64,000 bases of DNA from Mytilus galloprovincialis (Eukaryota; Mollusca; Bivalvia; Mytilida; Mytilidae). The position numbers and the translations under genes were made by a program. The stretch spans positions 37,972,458 through 38,036,457 of the forward strand of contig NC_134842.1 in the NCBI RefSeq assembly GCF_965363235.1. Reading direction: 5' to 3'. This document shows positions 1-13,629 of this stretch, one piece after another (the stretch's first letter is position 1; the number at the start of each line of letters is the position of its first letter). The notes under the pieces are model-generated. The model was not told where the DNA came from. It saw only the letters and a program-made list of their open reading frames with translations, and did not search any database.

Positions 1-3000
1 TGTATCCGATACAACATATCGGACAAACACAAAGCAGAGTTTATTCATTATTTATTCACATGTTCACATCAGGAATATGCATATAGTTTATTTGCTTCTG
101 TACGTTAAGCAGAATTCATTCAATCACTCGTTAAACTATTAGGATCGATCCAAATGAATTAAGAGACATGTGCAATACCCCAGTTTATTATTTTTTTGTT
201 GCTTTTATTATAGTAGATAATGGAGTAACTGTAATAAAAGTTTCAAACTTGTTGTGTTGCGTTTTTGTATGTACTCAGTATTGTGTAAGGTTGCTTTCAC
301 TACATAAAAAATCGCGGGAAATTGATAACGCCTTTCTCAGCAAGATATGTACACGTTCTTATCGCGTCAGTGGAAAGGGAATTGCAAATAAATATAGGAT
401 ATAATATATCGCTGAACTTTTTTCACAATCAAACATCTTTCCATGAAAACGTTTCACGGAACTAGTAAATTCCTTTCAGAAACATGCGTTTATACAAGGG
501 CAAATGACAAAAAAGAGATTGTAGTTAGACTCCTAACTATGTAACATAGTGTTGAGAAAGAGTAAGCTCAAAACTAGAAAAGTGCTAGAATCCGCGTCAC
601 CTATTTGTCGCCTTGCTATTTTCCCTTAAATAATCCCTTCCAAATTATAGATATAAACTATATGGAGGTCCGTATCTACATGTCAAAATACGGATAATTG
701 AGAATACTTTTTTACAAAGTTTTGCCAGAGATATTATCGTTCGATCATGAAAAAGTTTTTACTACCTACGTTTTATGTAATTCTATATTTAATTTTAACG
801 CTAATCCGATTTTCGCTTTTTGTTCGAAAGATATTTTCGGGGTTTGATGAACATGCATGTTTTTAGATAGTAAATAAAGACAAGGAATATAAACAGCGTA
901 GTGGTGTATGTTTGGATGGTGGTAAGGGTGGAAGTTAAAACCATAGGATTACAGGGGTCGATTTCAAACCAGTAAACACACAAAGTTGAAATGAAAGCAA
1001 ACCCTACTATATAGATTATGCCATGGACAAATAAATAGAATTTCTTTATATAAGAAGGAGTAGATGATATAAAGACAGGTATTAGATTTTCATATCACAA
1101 TGAAAGCAAATAGTAATTATTACAATAATAACTAAGTTTATAACATTATAAAACAAATATTTTCGAATTCTGAATTCCGAACTCTGCATTCTGAATTCTG
1201 AATTCCGAATGTTTAATTCTGAATTATAGGTGAGTCTTCTCGGCTTTCGTAAATAACACATATTTCTTTCAGTAATTGTTGATCGAACGCTAATTTATTA
1301 ATAAACATTCGCGTTTCTTCTGTAATCAAACGGATCATAACATTGACGAGAAATAATTCAAGGCAGGTTGAACACATTAAAACTAAGTAAATGGATACCG
1401 ATTAAATATTATGTTTAGGATTTGCATTTGTTCCTATTTGAAACATGCTTCTTCGCCCTACTTGTCAGAATTTAAAGTATTTCTTTTCTTATTTGTATTG
1501 GCTATAAACTAGACAAAACACAAAGATATATAGTTGATCGCATTAAGATATTTTTTTCCCTTTCGAAACACTATATTATTTTTACTTAGTTATACCGATT
1601 TCTTCAATTCAAATAACATATTTATCATGTAACTGTATCTACTAATGTGTCTAACTTCGATTCGACGTAACTACAATCACCTTCGAATAATACATTTAAA
1701 TGCTTAATTTATGTAGTACCATAAAACCTCACATGAAAAAAACACCAAAACGATTTTCTTGTGTCTTTGTACCTAGCATCAAACTTGATCAATAGTAAGT
1801 ACTGTTGCAGATCTAGTATCAGAACTAGCCCTTCTGAATTTAAAGTATTTCTGTTTTAAATACAATAGGCTATAAACAAGACCACACAAAAATATGATGA
1901 GCTACATGTACTAGCAGTACCATCGATACAAAGGAAAGAGACAGTTTAGAATAATCGGATGACCATATACCGTGTATCCTCAATAATCTATCAGAATCCC
2001 CGTTCTTAGCTGCAAAGTAAGCACTTCCGCTTTTAAATCTATACAAAATGCAGATTTATCCAAACCAATATATTCCAGCTAAGTAATAGTTTACGAGCTG
2101 TAGTGTACGATAAAGATGTATTGTTTTTATTTACCTTGTAAACACCTTGTGATTTTAAAAAGGACCAATAACGAAACATTAAATACTATGAATCAGATTA
2201 TAAGCCCGCTAAATTTTAATAAATCTTTAACCACTTAATAGAACAAAGTCATTCCCGGTTTTAGCAATTAAAACCTTGTTTCCTCTTCTATACAATCCCT
2301 TTTACTCTAATCAATATCAATTTCACCATATGTATCGTGGAAACTGATGTTAATTTCGTTTTATATAAGCTAATTCAGTTATGAAATGAGTTTAAGTTAC
2401 AAATAATCCAGATTTTCATAAGTCCAAATTTTTAATTTCGAAAATTTTGATAATGTGGTTCAGAGTGTCAACTGGAATTTTCTCCGGCATCTTCAACTAC
2501 GGAGTCTTTGTTTATCAGTTCACCGATACAGTAAGGTGTTCGCGTGTCTGTTTTACAATCTATTTCATAAAATGATATATCATGTAAGTATAACATGTAT
2601 GAATACAATTCTTGTTTTGATAGATTTTTTAAAAACTTTTGTAGAGGGTGGTCGTAGAACATTTTTGAGTAAACCAATTAAAGAACAACAGCCGATCACT
2701 ACTTACAGTTCAATTTGATTGTTTATATCTATGGTTCTAAACATGATTTGTCTAACTGTGTTTACTACGTCTTCTAGGTTTTATCGGTTTCTTGCGCTAC
2801 AGAAATTAGTGGCGTAGCTTGTATGATTGCTCAGATGCTCAAGCGTCTACATCATTTTGAAAAAAAAAAAAATATAAAAAAAAATATAATTGCATATGTT
2901 CGAAGCAGATACACACAGATGTGTCTGAATGTAACAAGGGTGAGAATATGAGAATAGCGTCTAATCATTTCCAAAGCAGTATACGTGGTCTTTCCTTTAG

Positions 3001-4340
3001 GATCATTTATTTTATGTAAACAAAATGGATAAATCGCAGACTTTTTTGTATACAGTCTACGTCTTAGCGTGTCGTCGGCAACGACAAGCGAAGGGAATGA
3101 TGATACGTGGACCTGCAAACATGTTGTGTCTGAATTGAGCCAAGTGGAGCAATGAGATAGCAACGTTACTAGTTTACAATGAAACCACCATAGCCTGATA
3201 TAATTTCCTGTGACATGAAAGACGACTAGTATTTATAATGGAGTTTGATCATTCCTGGACTTATAAATACCACCTTCCAATTAGATACAAATATTGATTT
3301 TATTTCCAATAAAGAACAGAGTTCCAATGCCCGTGCAGTGCACATATTTGATCTGTTCGAAAATACAAGGGAAATAACTAAAAAACTTTGTTCTTATTAA
3401 TATCTCAAAAGAAATAGAAGCTTAAGAGTAAATGCTTTTTTACAATGTTATGACTGTAAAATATTGCTTACTGCTTTTAATTTCTACAAGTTGAAATCAT
3501 AGTTCTGTCTGATGTATCCAATATAGAATGACATTTAATTAGATAACCAGATAAATTAGGCATACATTATGTTAAACCGAAAATGTAACCAGTTCTTACA
3601 TATTCGCTGGAGTCGATATGTAAAATGCCAAAAAATAATTTTATCACAAAAAAAAATCTAAGTTTTTGAATTATTGTATCAGTCACATATACAAAAGAAT
3701 CCCAGTAAAATCTGTAAGAGATAGAGAAAGTCGATAGTCTTCTGTGAAAATTCATAGATAAATACTGCCTTATGCAGGTAACATTACACTTATTTTTCAA
3801 GACAATTTAACTACTTGTAGTATTTTTACAATTAAATTGTATCTTATGTTCAAATAACGCAGGTTTTTCTTAAGTTCCTTCTCCAAAACTTCAATTGAAA
3901 TCTAATCATTCTATAATTTGAACTGGTGTCCACATGCTCTTTTTGATTATCTACAACAAAACTTTTTTAAAGTCAGTTTTACCTTGTGAAGCCATGTTTT
4001 TAGATTTATCTGCAGTTGTCCACCCATCGTTTTAATTTGCAACAAAAGGAATACTCATAGCTCTCCATTATGTAACTAATGCTCTGATCATTTAAGTAGA
4101 AAAAATATGACCTGCTGATGATAAGCCGAAATGTAAAACTGTAACAAAGAAAAATGCGACTTTTTTGCAAAATTTCCATAAAAAATAGAATTAGAATGTT
4201 TGATGATAACAATTAACATCTATATGATGATAAACACGCTTCAAATCAAATACATACATATATATTGATTATGTGAAAAAGACAATGCTTCATTAAGGCC
4301 TTCAAATTAAACTTTTGATTTTTCTACATATTGGTTAAAG
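1..4340. other. no supported gene upstream
   Basis: AT-rich sequence with only short chance open frames. A cluster of GAATTC/GAATTCTG-like short repeats lies at about 1165-1215. No exon with convincing borders or known domain was seen on either strand. A 5' UTR exon or the promoter of the fusion gene could lie here but cannot be placed. Confidence 0.5.
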
Positions 4341-4545
4341 AGGGACGAAAGATACCAGAGGGACAGTCAAACTCATAAATCGAAAATAAACTGACAACGC
4401 CATGGCTAAAAATAAAGACATGACAAACAGAAAAACAATAGTACAAATGACATAACATAGAAGACTACAGAATAAGTAACACGAACCTCACTAAAAACTA
4501 GGGGTGATCTCATGGCTTTCTGCTCCCGAGGTTTGTCCTAAAACG
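4341..4545 (-). repeat. retrotransposon 3'-end copy (family B)
   Basis: Reverse-strand copy of the dispersed sequence containing GCCATGGCGTTGTCAG and ending GGTATCTTTCGTCCCTC. The longer copy at 56586-57560 shows that this sequence is the 3' end of a reverse-transcriptase element. This copy is strongly 5'-truncated. Confidence 0.75.
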
Positions 4546-4899
4546 GAGATATTCTACTTCATTGATACAATTGGTAGTAATGGGTTTATTTGTTGTTTTT
4601 TCAACAAAGTGCATGCTCAAAAGCTGACTTGTTATTAGTTAAATTATTACCACACGATTATTTCAAAATACAATTCTGTCACGAAATTCTATCGTATTTG
4701 AAGTAAAATAGTTGCATGTAAAGCAGTTTTCTAAAAAGAAAAACACATTATTTTAAATTCCCATTAACGTTAATAATGTGCTCTCCAGATTTGATTTCAT
4801 AATTCATAATTTGTTAGCTTGAGCATGTTTTGGAAATAAATAGATATAACAATTAAAAAACCAATTGTGAAGGTCTTTCCACCAAAAACCATGTTTTTT

Positions 4900-5720
4900 T
4901 AATATGAATGTAGTAAAATTAGGTTTAAAATATCATTTTTATTATCAAATGATAGCTTATTGTACGCTTATTCCAAAAATAAATGGTTTCTATACAATAT
5001 TGTTTTAAATAAGGGAGATAATTTGTTACTTCCAGTTTGAAAAATGATACTTCAAATACTATTTGAATATTTACTTGACACTGGTTCCAAAAATATCTGG
5101 TTCTATATAATTTTATATTTCTTAAGTACAACAAATAGCTACTTCCGGTTAATATAAGGTCACTTCCGTTTTTTTTAAAAGGTTAAATGGTTTTAAACCT
5201 TTTATAAAAAGTCTCATGGCTTTATCATGTAAATATATCAGGTAAAAGCAAAGGTCAAAATCTAGAACGTCATATCAAGCTATGACCTTGAGACTAGTTC
5301 AAGGTCATAAACCAAGGACCTCAAATCAAAAGACCATGGGTCTTAATCATACTTGGTTAATGAGTTATATCACCATACTAGTATTTTTGAATACAAGAGG
5401 GAAGAAAACTCCCTTCTAGTTCAATGTACCCTTGCAATCAAAGTTTACGTGTTACGACATGTCGCAACTAACAATTTAGTAAAGAAAATATGATGATATC
5501 TTATGCGTTTTCTGAAAATAAGTGAAAGTTTTTGTAATATGACCTTGACCTTTGACCTTGATGTAGTTTTCATTTGTTTGGACCATGGACCTCAAATCAA
5601 AAGATCCTAGGTCTCTATCACTTATGGTTTAACAGATAGAAATGCATATCAATTATACCAAATGCTTAAGGGGAAATAACTATCATATGGAGCGTTCATA
5701 TTGCTTCGGTCAAAATAGGA
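4900..5720. repeat. diverged repeat block with AGGTCA-like motifs
   Basis: Holds two diverged copies of GGACCTCAAATCAAAAGA (5318 and 5588 regions), repeated ACTTCCGGTT-like words and many TGACCTTG/CAAGGTCA words. Probably an old dispersed element with an internal duplication. No open frame of note. Confidence 0.4.
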
Positions 5721-6489
5721 CAAATAATGCGAAGGATAAAACGAACAATTTTATGAAATAAATTTGTCGCTTTCTTTTACAGTTACGGAGGAGATACAGT
5801 CACAAGAAAAACAGTTTTTGGGGAGTTAACTCCTACAAAATAGTTGTTCGGCTTAGAATAGGTAAAAATAAAAAGCGCATACACTGTATGATACATATTG
5901 CGAAACCAAAATTTTCCGCGAGAACAAAATTTGGCGGACGAAAATGATAATCAAATCATCAGAACAAATACAATAGGTCTTAATGTCCATATTAAAACAA
6001 CTGGGGATTACCGATATTCAAATCCAATAACATACAATAACGTAGTCGCAGTCTATATTAAATTTGTTCAGTAGTTGTTGTTTGCCATTACACGTCAGCA
6101 ACTTACTAAACGGTCTGAAAAGCTACTAAGTATTATTGAATTTACCGCGCGCAATGTGTCTAAACTGCAATGAAATTTAAAAAACGGATAAGTAAAAAAC
6201 TGGATGGATATCTCAAAACTAAGACCATATACTTATTTGATCAATTCAGCTTTGCTATTGGAACGTACTCTGTGGATCCAATATTTAGACCATTTTTATC
6301 ATAATTTCATTAATGACATTCTCGTTACTTTCCAGGTCCACTAAATATGATTGAAACATCATGACTTCATTAGCATTGAAAACATAAGGCTTTAATGTTA
6401 TTAGGATACATTGTTCTAGACTTATACTAATATAATAATAAGTTCGATTGACTGATTTTTAACGACTTTAAAATATTTTGTCTATAAAA

Positions 6490-7315
6490 TATACTCATGG
6501 AAAAAAGAATTGCAACACCAAATTGAAATTCAAATTAAAAAAACAAACTTTGTTGAAATAGAACTAGTTAAACATTATTTAAATATCACCTGAGTTTAAT
6601 CAATAAATATCTACTCGATAAGTTCTTATCTGCACATGTAGCTACTGTACTCGTAAACAATAAAACAGATGCTTTTATCCATATTGTTTTCAACACTTCA
6701 AATATCCAAGTTTATAAAGTTATGTGATTGACACCTTGTAATTGGTCAACCACAACTCAAAAAAGATGGCAGATAATCAGCATGAGAGAAGCAGGTATGT
6801 CGCTGTGACAATTGCACGTATTGTTGGTCATCACCATTCCACTATAAGTCGTTTTGAGAATAAAAATCAGGCAACAAACGATGTTAAAGACCTTCGTCTG
6901 GAATCGTTGCTGCTACCTTAGCAACACATTAGTCGACCTATGGCAGGAATCAGAAGACGTTAAGATGCGGTTATCCGTTTGAATGGAGACTGCGCACAAA
7001 GTACTAATTCTTTGGCGTAAAACGATCATCCATGATGTGAACAGTCATCTAAAGACTAATTTTGAAATGTTTGACATTGTAAAGTTCGACTACAGTAAAA
7101 GTTGTAAAATGCATTTTTTCTTACAAAAAACACTTCATTTTGTTATAAAATTTTGGTTAGATAAAACGTTTTTTTTATATACATTTTTTGTTCGTTTTAA
7201 TGCCCATGGGATCATTAACTATGTTTCAATATAATTTTACAAATATTTTATCATATTCCATTCAAAATAAGTTTTAAAAAAAGAAGGTGTTGCAATACTT
7301 TGTTCCATGTGTATA
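6490..7315 (+). mobile_element. Tc1/mariner-type transposon remnant
   Basis: Terminal inverted repeats of about 30 bases (TACTCATGGAAAAAAGAATTG at the left; the reverse complement of the right end reads TACACATGGAACAAAGTATT) lie inside TA duplications at 6490-6491 and 7314-7315. The interior encodes the N-terminal helix-turn-helix of a Tc1-like transposase, readable in two frames as WQIISMREAGMSL and TIARIVGHHHSTISR. The catalytic half is missing, so this 822-bp copy is non-autonomous. Confidence 0.8.
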
Positions 7316-7429
7316 GAAACGCATTCAGTCAATTTCAGTCAAGAAATAAATGATTTGGATAAGCCCCAAGTATATATGGCACAGTTATTTTTAATTTTAA
7401 TCAAGATTCTGTTGTACTTTTGAAACATT

Positions 7430-7799
7430 AAAATTATTCCTTCGTAAATGTTCACGGGTTCGTTGGCCCTATGGAATATCTCACAAATGATAGCAGATAT
7501 GCTACTAATGTCGTTACAACAATCCTGTCCCCTTTGCACAAATGTGACCTACCGAGTAGGACGTATAATCGGGTCAGTACTTACATGAGCAACACGCCGA
7601 GTGCTAGATGTAGATCATGGCCTGCTCATTCTCCCAGAGCACCTTTGATCACCTTCAGTTTGTGATGGAGTTGATGTTGCACAGTTTTTAGTTTCAGTTA
7701 TGTAGCGTTTTGTTTGTTTGTCTTATCTTTTTTGACATTGCGTTGTCAGTTTATTTCAAACTTGAATATTTTTCTGGTATATTTCGCTTTCTTTTATAG
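7430..7799 (+). mobile_element. 5'-truncated retrotransposon copy (family B) ending at exon 1
   Basis: Runs parallel to the reverse complement of 56586-56985: remnants of the RT 3' coding end, then the words GTGACCTACCGAGTAGGAC, GAGCAACACGCCGAG, GAGCACCTTTGATCACC and GGTATATTTCGC. The 3' end runs directly into the exon 1 acceptor at 7798-7799. Confidence 0.7.
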
Positions 7800-7945
7800 G
7801 CATGGAAGCAGTTTCTTCTTCAAGAGATGGTTTTGAGAAGGATACATCAATTATGTATTCAGGTGAAAGATCGAGAACAGACGGCTTTGACGACATAAGG
7901 CCAGCAAATCAAGTCACAACCAACCAACCTAACAACCGTATATCT
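7800..7945 (+). CDS. exon 1, putative start of the fusion gene
   Basis: The acceptor tttatag is followed by GC and ATG at 7802. The exon reads 48 codons, polar and acidic (starts MEAVSSSRDGFEKD), and ends in phase 0 at the donor gtatgt. No domain is recognised. The ATG could be internal, since the exon could also be entered in phase 1 from an upstream exon that I could not find. The pyrimidine-rich acceptor lies in the 3' end of a retrotransposon copy. Confidence 0.45.
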
Positions 7946-10900
7946 GTATGTTTACTATACTATTGTATATCGATAAAAGAAGATTTGGTATAAGTGCCAA
8001 TGAGACAACTCTTCATCTAAATCACAATTTATAAAAGTAAACCAATATAGGGTTGTATTGTACGGACTTCAACAAGGAGCATTGGCTAACACAAAACAAC
8101 AAGCTATAAAAGTTTGCCATTTTACCACGTTTTGAAAGCAATTCAACCTGTTTTTGTCAATCTAAATTACTAAGCTTTAACAACAAACATATATGACATA
8201 CAAGACCCGACTACTGTAATACAGGATCCTGACGTTGGATAGCTCACATGGAATGAGGAAGGTTTTACAAATATTTGGAGCTCTTAATCCTTACAGGATC
8301 TTGGTCAGCACTACACAATGTAAAAGTAGTTGCAAATTATTTTCGAAAAGTAAGTCAATCGATCGGTACGAAGCACACAAAACAAAATCTACTAAAGTAA
8401 AAAGAATAGACTCAAATCTGTGATATAAACTACATCGCAGTTGCCAAAAGCCCATTGAAAGCCAAAAACGAAAATTAAATAAATCATTTTTTTCCGAACA
8501 AATTAATTTGACAGGAATTATCAAACCAACCAACAACAAACACTATATTACAGACTTCTGGCTGGGACAGACACATAAAAGCGGTTTGACAATTGAGAGA
8601 TATGGTTTAATGATTGTTTATTTAGGTTTATATGAAATGAATATATTAATAGACAGAAATTCAGGATGAACCACGAGTCCAGGGTTGTTTATCACATTTT
8701 TTGACTTTTGCTGGAGAACCAATTACTGATCGCTATGCTGGAGGTTTGTGACTGTATAATCATGATAATTAATGTTTGTATTCATACATGACAAGATTTA
8801 TTTTATATACATGATATATTTTTAAAAAATATTTCTTTACGAATTTCTCAACAAATACAGAACTGTTCTATAATTGACGTTCAATACAGCCATGATTAAT
8901 CAATACACACGCTTCTAAATTCGTCGATTTTTTTCCATACCAATTTCAGGTTATTAAAAAGTAAAATTACAAAAAAACGTAACTCAAAGAAAAATTTAAA
9001 ACGAAAAATCCTACTGAAATCAATAGCTCAAACACATCAAACGAAAAAAGAAAATCCATTCGATTGCCTTTGTGGTAATTAGAAGGCACTCGAATGGATT
9101 TAAGTTGAGCAAAACAAGTTTTTTTTAAAATCATTAGAGATACAGATTCTTCCATATTTACTCGTGGATTATCGTATGTATCCAAACTTGATACCAAAAT
9201 TATAGATTTTAAAGTCCTCGCAGTGGCTCAGACTTTAAAATTGATAATTTATCTATCTCAATTTTGATATATCCGCTAATCCACTGGTATCAATGTAAGA
9301 ATCTATATGTATCACACTTCATGCGATGGTTAAATATAAACCAAAATATTGACAATATGAAGATAATTGAAAGGATTGGGAATTTAGGTTTTCAATGTCT
9401 TTCCATATTGCGGACTGTAAGATACAAACATAGTTCGTACGCAAGGCTGTATTATAAGAGCTATAGTCAAATAAAATAAAACCACTTTGGAATCCTTTAT
9501 TGTGTAATCATATACAATGATAATAACATATTAACAACATTCAAAAACTGATTGGTTGTTAGCTTCTTCACGTCCAGTATCATTAACAAGAAATACAGTA
9601 CTGTTTGCAACTGACAATTTGATCCAAATAAACTATAAAAATGATATGTTATAATGTATGAACACTCTGTAAGAATGAATTGTAGACCTTCAAAAATAAA
9701 TGGCTGACTGCTGAGGTACATTATTACTGCATATATTCTCTTTTTCGTGATTGGCAACAACATATGCAATTGATATAAACTCATAAAAGTTATTTAACCA
9801 TTTATTTGAGTTACTGTAACTGCGCAAGTTGTTTTAAACTTACCTCATAAATTGATCGCAGAATTAGGTATGGCGAATGAAGCATACATATTTACTCTGT
9901 TTTGGGTATGTCAATACAAGACCAACATTACGTATACTTCTATGCATGCGTATTATGTAGGGATTTTATATTTTACTCACGTACGTATTCTACATTTTTT
10001 TGTTCAGTAGATGTAGTGTTGATTGATTGGTATAATAATCTATAGATAGGCAACTTGCATAGCGTAAAGAGACGCATATTCCATGCTGAATAATTGTGTG
10101 TTTATTTGACATTTAGTGACAAACAATTTGTTTTAATCCCCCAGCCTCAAACCTCTACCCTCCCTCACTCCAAGACGGTACGGGTACTTCTTTCTCGATT
10201 AAACACGAGGAAAGGTCTCCAGATAAAAGAGGGAACAAACTCTGATTCAAGTATAAAGAAATGGAGATCCAATCCTGATATTAGATATCACTTAAACAAC
10301 ATGCTTATACAAGAATTACAAAAAATATCAATTTCGAGAATCCTTGTAAAAAAAATGCATAAAGAAGGATTCAAGGATTCAATTTCAACAAGAGTGGTTT
10401 GTAGATTTACATCAATCAGTCATTGTTTTTTGCTTTTTAATTTTATTTTTATATACTCTGTGTAAAGTTAAATGCGGAAATCATCGTTTGTCAGTGGAGA
10501 CGGGAAGGTGGCAAACTATTCCAAGATTGGAAAGGTCTTGTCATCTCTGCAGCTTCACATATATTAGCGATGAATTTTACTACATTATGTCATGTTTTTG
10601 TTTTTAACAAAGATTAAAAACAAACAATCACCACATTATTGTAAAAAAAAATGCTAACATTATTAACTTTAATAATGTATTCTCATTTGAAAATGTTGTT
10701 GAACTAGAAAAATATGTAGATTTATATGATACATATCAGTGAAAGTATGTCCCCCTGGTTAGAGGAACTGTAATACTAATATATTGTTATTTTTTTTCAC
10801 GAATGCGACACAAAAGGTGTACTATGTATGAACTGTTATTTTCTCTGTGGCTATGTATTAGTTTATAAGAATAAAATCATTCATTCAAGGATAATTGGAA

Positions 10901-13581
10901 ATTTCGAATAACTTCTTATATTTGTAGAAAAAATTAAACAACACGCCCGAGTTGTTAAAAAATCATGGGCACCGAAGGAAGATATGCAGTTAGGCACAAT
11001 AGGCAGGGTAAAGAAATCAGAAAAAGAAGTCCATGTGCAATGGGATAAGCTTGAAGAAAAAGTTAACCTGCTTGATCTACGCTTAGTTGCAGCAACAGGT
11101 ATTCACCAGTTATATTTGTTAACCTCTAATCTCGAACAATGTATATGAGGGTCTACTTGTGTTATTGGTGTATCAGAAACTGATGACCATTCCGATGAAC
11201 CCGAGTTAACCACCGTGTCCTCTGCAGTTCTAAATACTCCATTAGTATTTTTTTTTGTGTTGCAATTTACTATAATTGCTTTTCTTCCTTTATTTGCTAC
11301 CATATTGTCTATTTCATCGTTTGAATTGCTCCCTTGATATTCTATCAACGAAAGCATCACGTTAACTTAAAAAATTCAATTTATTTGTAAGGCCGTTTAA
11401 ATTACATGTCTGCATTATTTTCATATGAACAAAATAACATGAATAAATATTTTTACATAAATTATGTTAAGCATTTCCAATCGATTATATTTTTTAAGAG
11501 AAAAGGTCAAAAGTAGTCTTGATATCACGGACAATCATACGCAGTAGTACAGTAAGCAGTATGCAGGTTGGAAGAAACGTTAACCTACGTTTGTTAGACA
11601 ATGCACCAATAAGTATGTATTTCTATTTTTAATTTTCATTGTTAGCTCTTCGTTGTTGAGCCTAGTAGATAAGTAGATGATTCGGGTATTTGTAATGTCA
11701 AGGTGAAACACGCAATTTAAAATATATGACGGTCTGCATTTTACATCAGATTATACGAATAACAAAAAAGTAGCAATGATCAAAACATACAACGAATTTT
11801 AAGACGTTGAATCAAATAATGAGCTTCTGTTTGGTTGAAACATGCAAATCTTAAAAGGCCTTTCAGACATATATCACTTGAAGGGTTGTCATATCCTTGC
11901 ATTGTAAGCTACAAAATGTATTTAATTTTTATATTCATTGTACTAATGATTACATCTCCCTCTTGCAAAGCTCTGATACTGTGCCTGAATTTGGCTATTC
12001 TTTTGTCCTTTTTGGTTTTATAATCTTCTCAAATTTTAATAACTTTCCGATTTCAAGTATTTTAGCTACTGTAATAAACCCAGTACCACGTATTTGGCAC
12101 ATTCAGAAAGAGCAGACAAGACAGTTTTACAAATTTTAAACAATTAGTCCCAGCGCATAGCGCATACTTTGTCGAGAAGTTTTATTTCGGCAATTTTGAT
12201 AGCAAATCAAAGCATTAAGACTTTGGATCACTGCAAAACCCTGGTCGAAAAGATAATCTATGGTCTAAGGAAACATTGTTTAACACTTTTACAATCTTTG
12301 AAGTTTGCAACGAATAGTTGTGGATTCTTTGTTCTCTATAGAACACTGCAATATAACTTTTAAAATTGAGAAAGGAAATGGGGAATGTGTCAAAGCGACA
12401 GCAACCCGACCATAGAGTAGACAACAGCCGAAGGCCACCAAAGGGTTTTCAATGTAGCGAGAAACTTCCGCACCCAAAATGCAAATTAAGATATACGTGA
12501 TTACTATAACTTCACTTTCAATTTAGTAATATATATCACTTATTTAGGTTGTCATTTTAGTCATCTATATTGTAATGAAATTACTGTCACTGGTATTAGT
12601 TGTTGCTTTAAATGCAGCACTGTATCATATGTAGCTAAAATTTGTACTCTTTCAAATACAATTGATTAATCAATAGCCGATCATTCTCATATATATCTTA
12701 TCAACTCTTTGGAGACAACAGCTTTAAAATTATTTTATTTTTTATAAGTCTAAATTTAACTGGCTTTCGTCTTGCATATCAAATTGAAATGGTAATACTT
12801 TGGTCCAACTAAACGAATTCCAGACAAGAACGTTTGTATTCTAACTGAATCTAATTTGGCACAACTTTTTGGAATTTTGGATCATCATTGATCTTCAACT
12901 GTGTACTTTTTTTGACTTTCTAACAATTTTGATCTGAGCGTCACGGATGTGTCTTATGTAGACGAAACGCGCGTCTGGCGTATTACATTATAAGCCTGGT
13001 ACATTTGATAACTAATTAAACATCTTAAACGTCACATGCTTATATTTAGAATTTTCGGAAAATTTATCTATTCAAAGAAAAAATAGAACAAGGTTCAAGA
13101 GTAGTGAAAAAATCGTGGATACCCAAAGAAGAAATGCCTTTAGGTACAATAACTATGGTGAAGACATTAAGAAGAGAAGTGTATGTCCAATGGGACCAGA
13201 TTGAAGAAAAAGTTGATCTACATGATATACGTTTAGAGTCTAGTCAACAATCCACGAACAGGTATTAAACATTAGTTTGGTTTATCTATAAATTTTGGCT
13301 TTTTTATCTTTGTTATTACGTACAAAAGTGATAAGTTTGGGATTTGCGAAATGATCAACTTACAGCCATAAAAAAAGAAAATAAAGTCTCTGTTTTACAT
13401 AAGTTTGTCTTATTGGTAACAACAACATAAACTTATATATATGAAATTAAGACCAAGATCTAAGCAATTTGTTACAGACTGTATGTGCTACTGTTCTACT
13501 GAAAATAAATTCAATAATGATGCCTAGCTGTAACATATAAGACGAATTCAATAAATTGTACCAATAAATTTGAGTAAGAGT

Positions 13582-13629
<48 letters not shown>

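Noticed and set aside
2455-2718. Overlapping open frames on both strands
   Set aside because: Two opposing open frames over the same bases, no domain, no splice context.
2852-3163. Reverse-strand 103-codon open frame
   Set aside because: C-terminus is a low-complexity F/I run from poly(A/T); no similarity recognised.
10138-10425. Open stretch after a cccccag acceptor-like site, reading WRSNPDIRYHLNNMLIQELQ
   Set aside because: Looks protein-like, but its frame needs phase 0 in and out, while exons 2 and 3 join in phase 1. No domain and no good donor in the required phase.
11103-11360. Reverse-strand 85-codon open frame with balanced composition
   Set aside because: Starts directly after the exon 3 donor, opposite strand, no known domain, no splice partner seen.
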